Assembly (NCBI GenBank): GCA_030065615.1
Contig: JASJDR010000010.1
Coordinates: 1-64,000, forward strand
DNA length: 64,000 nt
Direction of reading: 5' to 3'
DNA from: Xenococcus sp. MO_188.B8
GTDB taxonomy: Bacteria; Cyanobacteriota; Cyanobacteriia; Cyanobacteriales; Xenococcaceae
Positions 29,092-36,825 of this stretch are shown here, piece after piece (the stretch's first letter is position 1; each line of letters starts with the position of its first letter). The notes below the pieces were generated by a model. It ran no database searches. It saw only the letters and a program-made list of their open reading frames with translations, and had not been told where the DNA came from. A program made the position numbers and the translations under genes.

Positions 29092-29886
29092 TTACAAACC
29101 CTTTTCCCACTCTAATTGATGAGCTAAACCATATTTGATAAAGTCTTCTCGTTTAGCGCGATCGCTTTTGCCAAAAATTCCTAAACTGTAGGGATTATCC
29201 TGCATCCGTTGGCTAACTAGCTCCCTTTCAAACTGGATTACTTCTTCCCTAGGTTTATCAGTTTTAAAAAAGTCAACAATCAAGACAGTTCTATCATATT
29301 CAGTGTAGTTATGAGGACAATGGGGATAACTATGATCGAGAATCATGAATTGACCTTCATGCCAATAAAGCTTGTCATGACAGATTTTCATCGCAACATC
29401 GCCCTGGGGCACAATTAATCCTAGATAGCCACGATTCATATGAGGGTTATAGTTCACATGAAGCTTGATATCTAGTCCAGGATGAAATGTCCCAAAATAG
29501 ACATTTCTAATCACATTGTCAGTACTCAAGTTGACTTGCGCGATCGCTTTTGCCAAAATTGGAAAGTATTTTTGTCTTAATGCTAGGGCTTTAGTTGCTG
29601 CGGTTTCTGATTCATAATCAGGATAGGATATGTGATGTTTTTGAATATATTCTTCGATAAACTGGCCTTGAAATAACACCCCAAAAGCGCTATATTTTTT
29701 ATCCCCTTTCGTTTTAATGGTTTTAGTTTTTGGCCCCATAACATTGTAGGCAAAGATTAATTCTTCTTGGGATGCTTGCTTCATAAAGTTAGTAAATTCA
29801 TCTCTAATCTCTTGCCAATTATTTTGAAAGCTTTTGAGAAAAGGGAATTGTTGGGGGTCTAAATTATATTCGCTATAGGTTTCCAT
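29092..29886 (-). CDS. Aspartyl/asparaginyl beta-hydroxylase-like oxygenase
   Basis: 264 residues. The C-terminal half has the double-stranded beta-helix signature of 2-oxoglutarate/Fe(II) Asp/Asn beta-hydroxylases: LHVNYNPHMNRGYLGLIVP (first ligand His and substrate-loop), CHDKLYWHEGQFMILDHSYPH with the second histidine, and TVLIVDFF as the closing strand. HPGLDIKLH fits the usual HxG..I..H opening. Bacterial members act on small molecules or peptides; no substrate is indicated by neighbours. All expected iron-binding histidines seem present. Confidence 0.8.
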   Translation of the reverse strand: METYSEYNLDPQQFPFLKSFQNNWQEIRDEFTNFMKQASQEELIFAYNVMGPKTKTIKTKGDKKYSAFGVLFQGQFIEEYIQKHHISYPDYESETAATKALALRQKYFPILAKAIAQVNLSTDNVIRNVYFGTFHPGLDIKLHVNYNPHMNRGYLGLIVPQGDVAMKICHDKLYWHEGQFMILDHSYPHCPHNYTEYDRTVLIVDFFKTDKPREEVIQFERELVSQRMQDNPYSLGIFGKSDRAKREDFIKYGLAHQLEWEKGL

Positions 29887-30250
29887 GAGAAGTAAAAGGT
29901 AATATCGGGAAGAAACAATAGGCAGTTCTATTTTAAAATCTAGTAAACGGTATCAGGCTAATAAAATTTCTCCTGCTGTAACTTATAGGGGGCGAGCCGA
30001 GACATAGGTAAAATAGGGCAAATTGATAGGTGAAGATAATATTAGTTCAAAGTTACTTAATAATTCAAGTTTTACAGCTCTCAAATATAGAGGCTACAAA
30101 CCTTACTGGATAAAGGGTGAACGAAATTTTGCGTGGGATTTCTAGCTAAGTATCCCAAAAATCACCCCCCACACCTTTTTTCGCTCACCCCTGGATAAAG
30201 GTGTCGAAATTTAGATGCCTTTGCTGTCTAGGTTATCTCCAATTTCACTA
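29887..30250. repeat. Intergenic palindromic element with nested repeats
   Basis: No gene seen in this 364-base gap. At 30115-30126 and 30179-30190 a 12-base inverted pair (GGGTGAACGAAA against TTTCGCTCACCC, one mismatch) encloses a second stem, TGGGAT/ATCCCA (30134-30139, 30152-30157). A near-direct repeat CTGGATAAAGG...CGAAATTT also occurs at 30106-30130 and 30191-30212. It looks like a small foldback element; for the REC-HlyD gene, whose 3' end is at 30251, it could double as a terminator. Confidence 0.55.
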
Positions 30251-32488
30251 TTACTTAGTTTCTTTAAACTTATCCAATCCAGTAAAGAATTTTTCCGCAA
30301 AGAGACTCAAAACAGTTCGATTTTCACGAATTCTAATATTAGCTTGGACAGACATACCCGATTGTAAATCTTTGTTTTCACCTTTAATATTGATATACTG
30401 TTGCTCCAATTCAACTTCTGCGGGGAAACGGGTAAAATTGTAAGGTGGTTGAGGCTCGGGCTCCAAGCTACTTCCCCCAATATAGGTAACTTTCCCCTTA
30501 ACATCTCCATATTCACCAAAAGGAAAAGCACTAATCCGAACATCAGTAGTCATATCCATCCTTACAAAACCAATATCTTCTGGTTTAATGAAAACTTCTG
30601 CTACCAAATTGTCGCCTGGAACTATTTTTAAAACCGGTTCTGAGCCTACCGGTGTTCGGGGGACATAACCAGGATAAGCTTTCAGATCTAAGATTACACC
30701 GCTTGCTGGAGCCTTAATTTCTTGATATTTTAAATTCTGTTGATAATTACTAATCTGAGCATTATTCTCTTGAAGGCGTTTGCTATTTTCAACGATACTT
30801 CTGTTTAATTGAGTATCAATATCTGCTATGCGCTGCTGATGATTAGCAATCCGATCTAAAATATCTTTGTCCGAAGAAGTAGTAGTATTGATTAATTCTT
30901 CTTTAGCTTGAGCAATATCTAAACGTAGTCTTTGTTCTTCTTCTAATAAACGTTGGATCTCTGCTTGGGTTGTGGTTACTTCTTGCCGTTGGTTATTGTA
31001 TTCGATGATACCTCTAGCATTCTGTTCAATCATGCTAGCTTGAATATCATTAATTTCTCTTTGCTGTCGATCCAATTGCAATTGAGCGATCGCGCCTTCT
31101 TCTACAAGAGGTTGAATTGATTCAAGAGTCTTTTTTTCAATTTCTAAGCTTTCTTGGGATTTTTGGGCAGACTCTTGGTTGCGCTGCTTAATTTCTGCTA
31201 ATACTTGACGACCTGTAACTAATTGTTCCCTGGCATCAGCTAATTGAATTTGGTTTTGTTCGAGTTGTTTTTCTAGTTGTTCTGCTTCTAATCGAGCGGC
31301 TGCGGTACGAGAATCGCTTTCTGCTTTGGCATTTCTCAATCTAGCTTGTTGTTCAACAGTCAGCTCCCCCGTCTTTGCTCCCAATTGAGCACGATACAAC
31401 GCAATTTCGGCAGACAACTGGGAACGGTTACGGGCTAAATAGGCAATTTCTCGGGGAATTTCTAGTTGCGCAATGGTGCGATCTATTTGATTAGGCGCAA
31501 TCTTACCATCAATCAATGCTTGATAAAACTTATTTTCTTGGGACAAAGACCGATTAATATTGTTTAAAGAGTCTAATTGAGCTTTGGTAGTTGTCGAGTC
31601 TAATACTAATAAAACATCGCCCTTTTCTACTCTTTGCCCTTCGTCTACTTTGACTTCTTCGACAACTCCATTAGTCGGCACTTGTACTTCTTTAACACTA
31701 CCTTCTGGTTTCAGTTGCCCAACTGCTGGCACTACTTGTTCAATTTTAGCGATCGCCGCCCAGGTTACAGTAAAAACAGTTACGCCCGCTACTGCCCAGA
31801 TAGTAGCTCTTGACCATTTAGGAGAGGGACGGAGTATTACTGTTTGTTCAAACTTACGATGAGCAATGCTGGATTTTTTCTTTTCTATGGCCAGAGCAGC
31901 CACAGATTCTGAGGTGGATACCAATTGTCCTTTGAGACGAGGACTAAGTTCAGAGCTGCTTTCTGGAGCAGGGGCTACTGGGGTTTCAGTGGCTGGAATT
32001 TTATGAGTATTACCTTTGGGAATCAGAGGAAGATTTTGATAGATTCCTGGCCCAATCTGAGCGTAACCAAGATGAACCGATCTAATAGCATTGGTGAGCT
32101 CTTTTGCTGGAGTACCTTTGAGTAAATAGCCCATTGCTCCTGAGCTGAGAGAGCGAGCCACATATTCTTGGGTATCAAAGGTACTGAGAACTAAGATTTT
32201 GATTTCAGGGAATTCATCACAAATTAGTCTGGTCGCAGTGACTCCATCCATCCCAGGCATTTCCATGTCCATGAGAACAATATCTGGTTGGAGAACTGAT
32301 ACTTGTTTGATGCCATCCTCCCCATTACTGGCGGTACCAACTACCTCCAGATCTGTTTCCGTTTTAATTAAGGCTTTGAGACCCTCCCGAATCATTTTCT
32401 GATCATCTACAATCAAAACCTTGATTTTGTTATTAGGGGATTCCAGATTAGTGGCTTTGGTGTATTCACCATTTAATGAATTCATCAT
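30251..32488 (-). CDS. Response-regulator receiver fused to HlyD-type membrane-fusion protein
   Basis: 745 residues with an unusual order of domains. Residues 22-145 are a NarL-class receiver with a complete phosphorylation pocket: Asp28-Asp29, phospho-acceptor Asp74 (IVLMDMEMPGMDG), Ser/Thr 102-103 and Lys124 (YLLKG). A Pro/Ser-rich linker (about 160-215) leads to one membrane helix (about 229-248). The rest is an HlyD/EmrA periplasmic adaptor: a lipoyl-like half-motif (265-300), a long coiled-coil hairpin rich in Gln and Glu (about 300-590), the second lipoyl half (APASGVILDL, about 595-610) and beta-barrel segments. Adaptors of this kind connect ABC or MFS exporters to the outer membrane; here the cytoplasmic side carries a receiver where other proteins have a DNA-binding domain. 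No exporter gene adjoins it. A second receiver protein diverges from it. Confidence 0.9.
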   Translation of the reverse strand: MMNSLNGEYTKATNLESPNNKIKVLIVDDQKMIREGLKALIKTETDLEVVGTASNGEDGIKQVSVLQPDIVLMDMEMPGMDGVTATRLICDEFPEIKILVLSTFDTQEYVARSLSSGAMGYLLKGTPAKELTNAIRSVHLGYAQIGPGIYQNLPLIPKGNTHKIPATETPVAPAPESSSELSPRLKGQLVSTSESVAALAIEKKKSSIAHRKFEQTVILRPSPKWSRATIWAVAGVTVFTVTWAAIAKIEQVVPAVGQLKPEGSVKEVQVPTNGVVEEVKVDEGQRVEKGDVLLVLDSTTTKAQLDSLNNINRSLSQENKFYQALIDGKIAPNQIDRTIAQLEIPREIAYLARNRSQLSAEIALYRAQLGAKTGELTVEQQARLRNAKAESDSRTAAARLEAEQLEKQLEQNQIQLADAREQLVTGRQVLAEIKQRNQESAQKSQESLEIEKKTLESIQPLVEEGAIAQLQLDRQQREINDIQASMIEQNARGIIEYNNQRQEVTTTQAEIQRLLEEEQRLRLDIAQAKEELINTTTSSDKDILDRIANHQQRIADIDTQLNRSIVENSKRLQENNAQISNYQQNLKYQEIKAPASGVILDLKAYPGYVPRTPVGSEPVLKIVPGDNLVAEVFIKPEDIGFVRMDMTTDVRISAFPFGEYGDVKGKVTYIGGSSLEPEPQPPYNFTRFPAEVELEQQYINIKGENKDLQSGMSVQANIRIRENRTVLSLFAEKFFTGLDKFKETK

Positions 32489-33200
32489 TCAATCATTCTT
32501 AGTTTTTCTTTATAGCTTTAATTTTTGAGAGTTCAGAATAAACCATTGAAGGCTTTTGTTCTCAAATCAATTCATAAAAGTTAACTCAGATAGAGTTCTT
32601 AACTAATCCTTTATAGCTAATATTTTAGCGATTAGGGATTATTAGAGGCTGAGATTGTAAGTTTTTGTTTGGTTTCTACTATTTAAAGCGATCGCAGATT
32701 AATAAATGAAACATTCTGGCTTACCAGAAACAAGGTAAAACAATTGCTGTTAACTGCTTGCACTTATTATTCCCATTCAAGGATATTATCCCACTAAGAT
32801 GGGACAAGTTCTGCCTGATATTATTTCACTTCCCTAAATCCCTGCTAAAAGGAGAGACACTATTGTATGTCACCTTATATCTTTTTCCCATTTCCTTTGA
32901 CAAAGACTTTGCTACCTCACCAACGGACTGACTGGGAAATGCGCACTACAATCTCCAATTTATTTAATTAAGTCCAGCTAGTTTTTTATTAATAGCTGTA
33001 GAATTTAGCTAATAAACAGTAACAATATTTAAGTAATTACCGCAATATTTTTAGTTAAGATTATGAATTTTAGATATATAATTTGGCCAAAAAATATATA
33101 AAATTTATTTTATTTCGCAGTTGTTTTAGTTAGATTAAGAATGTACAAGTTCATACTTTAAGTACAGAGTAAAAATTATAAGTAATTATCTATTTGAGCC
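32489..33200. other. Shared regulatory region between the two receiver genes
   Basis: 712 bases between divergent genes. It holds a HIP1 site (GCGATCGC near 32689), a hairpin around TATCCCAC/ATGGGA near 32787-32804, and a run of very AT-rich DNA before 33201. A short frame at 32867-32971 is listed separately. Promoters for both receiver genes should lie here; no sites could be defined. Confidence 0.45.
32867..32971 (+). CDS. Possible 34-residue peptide
   Basis: Short ATG frame with a plausible ribosome site (AGGAGAG, 10 to 16 bases upstream). It encodes MSPYIFFPFPLTKTLLPHQR and 14 more residues. No family is recognised and the length is within chance expectation. Confidence 0.2.
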   Translation: MSPYIFFPFPLTKTLLPHQRTDWEMRTTISNLFN

Positions 33201-34064
33201 ATGACAACCCTTGCTATTAAACAAAAAGCAGTTCGCGTTTTAGTTGTGAACAACCAAAAAATCGCTAGACGAAATCTTAAATCATATTTAGAATCAAATT
33301 CTCAAATTAAAGTTGTTGATGTGGCAGCAGATGCTGGTGCGGCTTGTGAGAAAATAGCAGAATTACAACCCGATATCGCTATTGTAGATCTAGAACTACC
33401 TGGCATGGATGGTATTACTACGATACAAATTATTAACAGACGCTTTTCTCAAACCAAGACCTTAGCACTTAGTATTTATGATGAACAAGAATACATTTAT
33501 AAAGCTGTAGCTGCAGGGGCTAAAGGTTATTTAAAGAAAGGAGCTGCCGAAGAACAACTAAACGAAGCTGTATTAAAAGTCAATCAAGGATATTTTTACC
33601 TAGATGCTCAATTAAAACTAGATGCTAAATCATTAGAAAAAATTGATCAAGATCCTACTGTCAACTTGGAAGACAAATATCGCTTTTCAGTCACAGAAGT
33701 TGAAGCTAATGAAACAGCAGTTAAAGCTGATGAAAGTTATTCAGAAGAGATGAGTAATAAACTGAGTGAAATACGCAGTGAAATACGTAGTGAAATACGT
33801 AGTGAAATAATTGGAGTTATGGATTATATAAGTAATTTAGAAGAAACTAAAGATAACCAAATTAATCTTAGCTTCCAACAATTACACCGTAAGTTTTATT
33901 CGGTGATAGCTTCGCAATTGATATTATTTTCTATGGTTATTGGGTTCATGTATTGCTTATCAAAATTAAAGCAACAAACTCAGACACATCTTCAGAATAT
34001 TAATCAGGCTGTTAACGTTGTAGATACCTCTCAATCAGTAACATTGCCACAATATCATCAATAG
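33201..34064 (+). CDS. Membrane-anchored receiver-domain protein without DNA-binding output
   Basis: 287 residues. Residues 11-130 are a NarL-class receiver closely patterned on that of the divergent REC-HlyD protein. The phospho-acceptor Asp63 (IAIVDLELPGMDG) and Lys112 are kept, but the metal-binding acidic pair is Asn17-Asn18 (VVNNQK), so ordinary phosphorylation is doubtful. There is no helix-turn-helix. A polar region with a perfect SEIR repeat (189-203, from a 12-base DNA tandem) leads to a single membrane helix (about 234-254) and a short tail. It may act as a pseudo-receiver partner of the adaptor fusion. Its last 53 bases overlap the convergent YqgF-like gene. Confidence 0.8.
   Translation: MTTLAIKQKAVRVLVVNNQKIARRNLKSYLESNSQIKVVDVAADAGAACEKIAELQPDIAIVDLELPGMDGITTIQIINRRFSQTKTLALSIYDEQEYIYKAVAAGAKGYLKKGAAEEQLNEAVLKVNQGYFYLDAQLKLDAKSLEKIDQDPTVNLEDKYRFSVTEVEANETAVKADESYSEEMSNKLSEIRSEIRSEIRSEIIGVMDYISNLEETKDNQINLSFQQLHRKFYSVIASQLILFSMVIGFMYCLSKLKQQTQTHLQNINQAVNVVDTSQSVTLPQYHQ
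33765..33809 (+). repeat. 12-base tandem repeat inside the anchored receiver gene
   Basis: About 3.75 copies of AGTGAAATACGT, in frame, encoding repeated SEIR. The repeat expands the linker between receiver and membrane helix, and a change in copy number would change linker length without a frameshift. Confidence 0.85.
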
Positions 34065-34401
34065 GACAAGGTGGAACCCGCATCGTTTGAGGTATAAATT
34101 TCTGAAAACCTTGAGGTGGATAGATTTGCCAGTAGCGATCGCGTGCTTCTAAGGTACTATTGCTTTCATCAACCATGATAATAGGAATTTGTGGAAAATT
34201 AGATTCCAGCTTTTGATACCAAGTTTTCGCAGTGGTTAAATTTCCCATTACTATTAAGTTTAAAGCAAATTTGTGGGCTAACTGCTTAATAGTTGTAATC
34301 GCTTGAGATGATTCTATTACCTGATGATAATGGATCACTAGATCCTCATCAGCAACTGCAATACCACATTTATCTCTTCCAGGATCAAAACCTAAGATCA
34401 T
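34012..34401 (-). CDS. YqgF/RuvX-like RNase H-fold protein
   Basis: 129 residues. It begins MILGFDPGRDKCGIA, the first strand and catalytic aspartate of YqgF/RuvC-like nucleases, continues with LNLIVMGN (second strand) and VDESNSTLEARDRY, and closes with CPIDDIVAMLLIERYL, where another metal-binding aspartate is expected. Relatives process pre-16S rRNA or resolve Holliday junctions. It is the third gene of the ntcA-DUF3084 cluster, 15 bases after the DUF3084 gene. Its 3' end overlaps the convergent receiver gene by 53 bases. Confidence 0.8.
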   Translation of the reverse strand: MILGFDPGRDKCGIAVADEDLVIHYHQVIESSQAITTIKQLAHKFALNLIVMGNLTTAKTWYQKLESNFPQIPIIMVDESNSTLEARDRYWQIYPPQGFQKFIPQTMRVPPCPIDDIVAMLLIERYLQR

Positions 34402-34416
34402 GTTGTCAATTAATAA

Positions 34417-35856
34417 TTATAATTCTTTACTACTTACTGTAATTTCTCCATTTTGGATTAAAACCAAGTTTAACTTAAGAGGGCCAGCCGTATAAGTTGT
34501 TTCTGCAACTACGGCTTTAATTTCCCCTAAAGAGTTTTCTAAGCTTGTAATCTCTTCAATAAAGTTGATTAAGGTGGTAATTTTGCCGTCTCCTACTTGC
34601 AAATCGCCAATAATTCCTGCCCTTTGGGCACGAAATTTAGAAGCTGCTAATAACCAATCTAATCTTTCTTGAATATCTGCACTATTGGTGGTCGGAGAAT
34701 CAATTGAAACTGTCGCAATTTCTTCTCCTGCGCTAAAAATCTCCTTATTTAAGGTCAAATCAGCAAATACCCTGACTTCTTCTTCTCCTTGAACATAATT
34801 ACCCGCAGATAAAATTCTCAATATATAGTCTTGACCATCTTTTAATTGTTCCGCTAATTGTGTGACTTGAGCCGTGGTAATTCGGACAACTCTTTGCTCC
34901 TTATTCACCTCATTTTCCAAGAGAACAGACCGTATTGCCTTACGGTTGGCTTGTCCTAATAATTTATCTATGGCGGGAATTGCGGCGTCAGGATTGATCA
35001 CTCGAATTGTTGCCGAAGCTAGAACTTCCCCTTTGAACAGTGCAATCCGTTTTTCTCGTAACTCTTGATAAATTTGATAATATTGTTCGAGAAGTTCTAC
35101 TTCTCGCTGTAAAAATGTTAACTGAGATGCTAATTCCTTCAGTTGATCTTTGCCAGCTTGTAAATTGCGATCTTGAAATGCGATCGCTTTATCTAATTCG
35201 GCAATCTGTAAATCTCGTTCCGTAATTTGAGATTGTAATACCTGTTGTTGATCCTGCAACTTTTGAATACTAATCTCTTTCTCGGATATGGAACGATCTT
35301 GAGCCAAAATCTTTTGTTCTCGTTGCTCAAGTTGTGATTGTAATTCTTGACTTTGTTGCTTGAAAAGATTCAATTGTTCTATTTGTTTTTGTCTTTCTTG
35401 CAATAAATTATTTAATTCTCCCCGTAAACGTTCTGCTTGACTCGAAATAACCTTGACTTGGGTTTTCGATTTGCGAAATTCTGCCTCGGTTGCCTCTAAT
35501 TTTTGTTGTGCAGATGATTGTTCTTCTTTAACGATTGTTAGTTGGTTTTCAATTTGGGATTTTTGGACATTAGCTTCATTAAGCTCTGCCTCCAAATGTC
35601 TTAGTTCCCGTTTAATCCGATCGAGCTTAAATAGTCCATCCCTTAATGATTCACTAAACATTAGCAAAATGCCAAAGGTTGAAGCGGAGATAAAAGTCCC
35701 TGCAATGACGGTGATAATCATCGCAGTTTGACGAGGACGAAGATTAAATAATCTCAGTCTGGCTTTTCCCACTTTTGTCCCTAAGCGATCACCAAATGCT
35801 GCAACGGAGCCTCCAAGTAATAAAATTGCTAGGATTAGAATATAAGCACTGGTCAT
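34417..35856 (-). CDS. DUF3084 membrane coiled-coil protein
   Basis: 479 residues. Two N-terminal membrane helices (about 3-21 and 45-67) precede a long coiled coil (about 75-265, many Gln/Glu heptads) and a globular C-terminal domain (about 270-479) typical of DUF3084. The family is largely cyanobacterial and has no established function. It sits between ntcA and a YqgF-like gene on the same strand with short gaps; from memory this order recurs in other cyanobacteria, which suggests a conserved operon. Confidence 0.85.
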   Translation of the reverse strand: MTSAYILILAILLLGGSVAAFGDRLGTKVGKARLRLFNLRPRQTAMIITVIAGTFISASTFGILLMFSESLRDGLFKLDRIKRELRHLEAELNEANVQKSQIENQLTIVKEEQSSAQQKLEATEAEFRKSKTQVKVISSQAERLRGELNNLLQERQKQIEQLNLFKQQSQELQSQLEQREQKILAQDRSISEKEISIQKLQDQQQVLQSQITERDLQIAELDKAIAFQDRNLQAGKDQLKELASQLTFLQREVELLEQYYQIYQELREKRIALFKGEVLASATIRVINPDAAIPAIDKLLGQANRKAIRSVLLENEVNKEQRVVRITTAQVTQLAEQLKDGQDYILRILSAGNYVQGEEEVRVFADLTLNKEIFSAGEEIATVSIDSPTTNSADIQERLDWLLAASKFRAQRAGIIGDLQVGDGKITTLINFIEEITSLENSLGEIKAVVAETTYTAGPLKLNLVLIQNGEITVSSKEL

Positions 35857-35914
35857 GGAAATTTTAAATTATAAATTATCTGCTATTCTTGGCATGACCT
35901 ACTTAAAGTCAAGG

Positions 35915-36592
35915 TTAAGCAAATTTCTCGCTCAACGCAACAGGGTTGTAGACTGTAATCTTTTTCTTATGGATCGAAATCATTTCTTGATCTCTGAGAT
36001 CTCCGAGTAAACGAGTTACGGTTACTCTGGTGGAGCCTATGGCTTCAGCAATCGCTTGATGAGAAAGCTTGAGATCAATTCTAATTCCTTCTGAAGTGGG
36101 AACTCCAAAATCACGACAGAGAATTAACAAAAAACTGACCAAACGAGAAGCCATATCTCGATGAGCTAGGGTTTCAATCATCATTTCCGTTTGTAATATA
36201 CGCGATGATAAGCCTCGCAACATCAACATTGACAATTCCGGATTTTCCTTGAGCGCTCGCTCTACCTGTTCTATGGGCGATGATAATAATTCTACAGGAG
36301 TAAAAGCCACTGCATGATAAAAGCGATCGCTTTTTTGTCCAGTGATTAAAGACAAGACCCCAAAAACACTATTTTCGCGCAATAAAGCCACAGTAATTTC
36401 CTCTCCTGCTTCATAGACGCGAGATAATTTGACGGCTCCTTTAACTAAAAAGAATACTCTCTCTGCTGGATCTCCAGGAAAAAAGATGGTTTTTCCTCTT
36501 TCAAAGCTTTCCACAATTGGAGGAAAAGAGCTTTTGTTAATTTTGCGGAATACTGATGCTAAAGGTTGAGTTTGAGTCAGGGATAGATTCAT
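35915..36592 (-). CDS. ntcA: Global nitrogen regulator NtcA
   Basis: 225-residue CRP-family transcription factor that senses 2-oxoglutarate and controls nitrogen-assimilation genes, with PipX as coactivator. The N-terminal effector domain (about 20-135) has the double-stranded beta-helix pattern ([30 protein letters not shown]), a dimer helix with [10 protein letters not shown] follows, and the winged helix-turn-helix reads [21 protein letters not shown] (about 174-194), the strongly conserved NtcA recognition helix. Length and sequence match the family throughout. DUF3084 and YqgF-like genes follow. Confidence 0.97.
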   Translation of the reverse strand: MNLSLTQTQPLASVFRKINKSSFPPIVESFERGKTIFFPGDPAERVFFLVKGAVKLSRVYEAGEEITVALLRENSVFGVLSLITGQKSDRFYHAVAFTPVELLSSPIEQVERALKENPELSMLMLRGLSSRILQTEMMIETLAHRDMASRLVSFLLILCRDFGVPTSEGIRIDLKLSHQAIAEAIGSTRVTVTRLLGDLRDQEMISIHKKKITVYNPVALSEKFA

Positions 36593-36825
36593 CGAGCCTA
36601 CAAATGGATACTAGAAATAGTAATCAATGATTAATATTGACATATTTTCACTTCAAATGAAAGCGTCCGATGCCGCTGTACCACAGTAGTAAGTAATGAG
36701 CATCAATAAATTGGAAATAGTAATCTAGTTCTTGTCTTTGTGGGTGTTCCCTAATCCTTAATTTCTTATCCTTCATCCTGGATCGTTGCTCCCTTAAAAA
36801 ATCCCCTGTCTCCTCTACCCAACTA

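Noticed and set aside
36593..36610. Possible NtcA autoregulatory site GTA-N8-TAG before ntcA
   Set aside because: The last base deviates from GTA-N8-TAC and the site lies within about 20 bases of the start codon, a poor position for activation.
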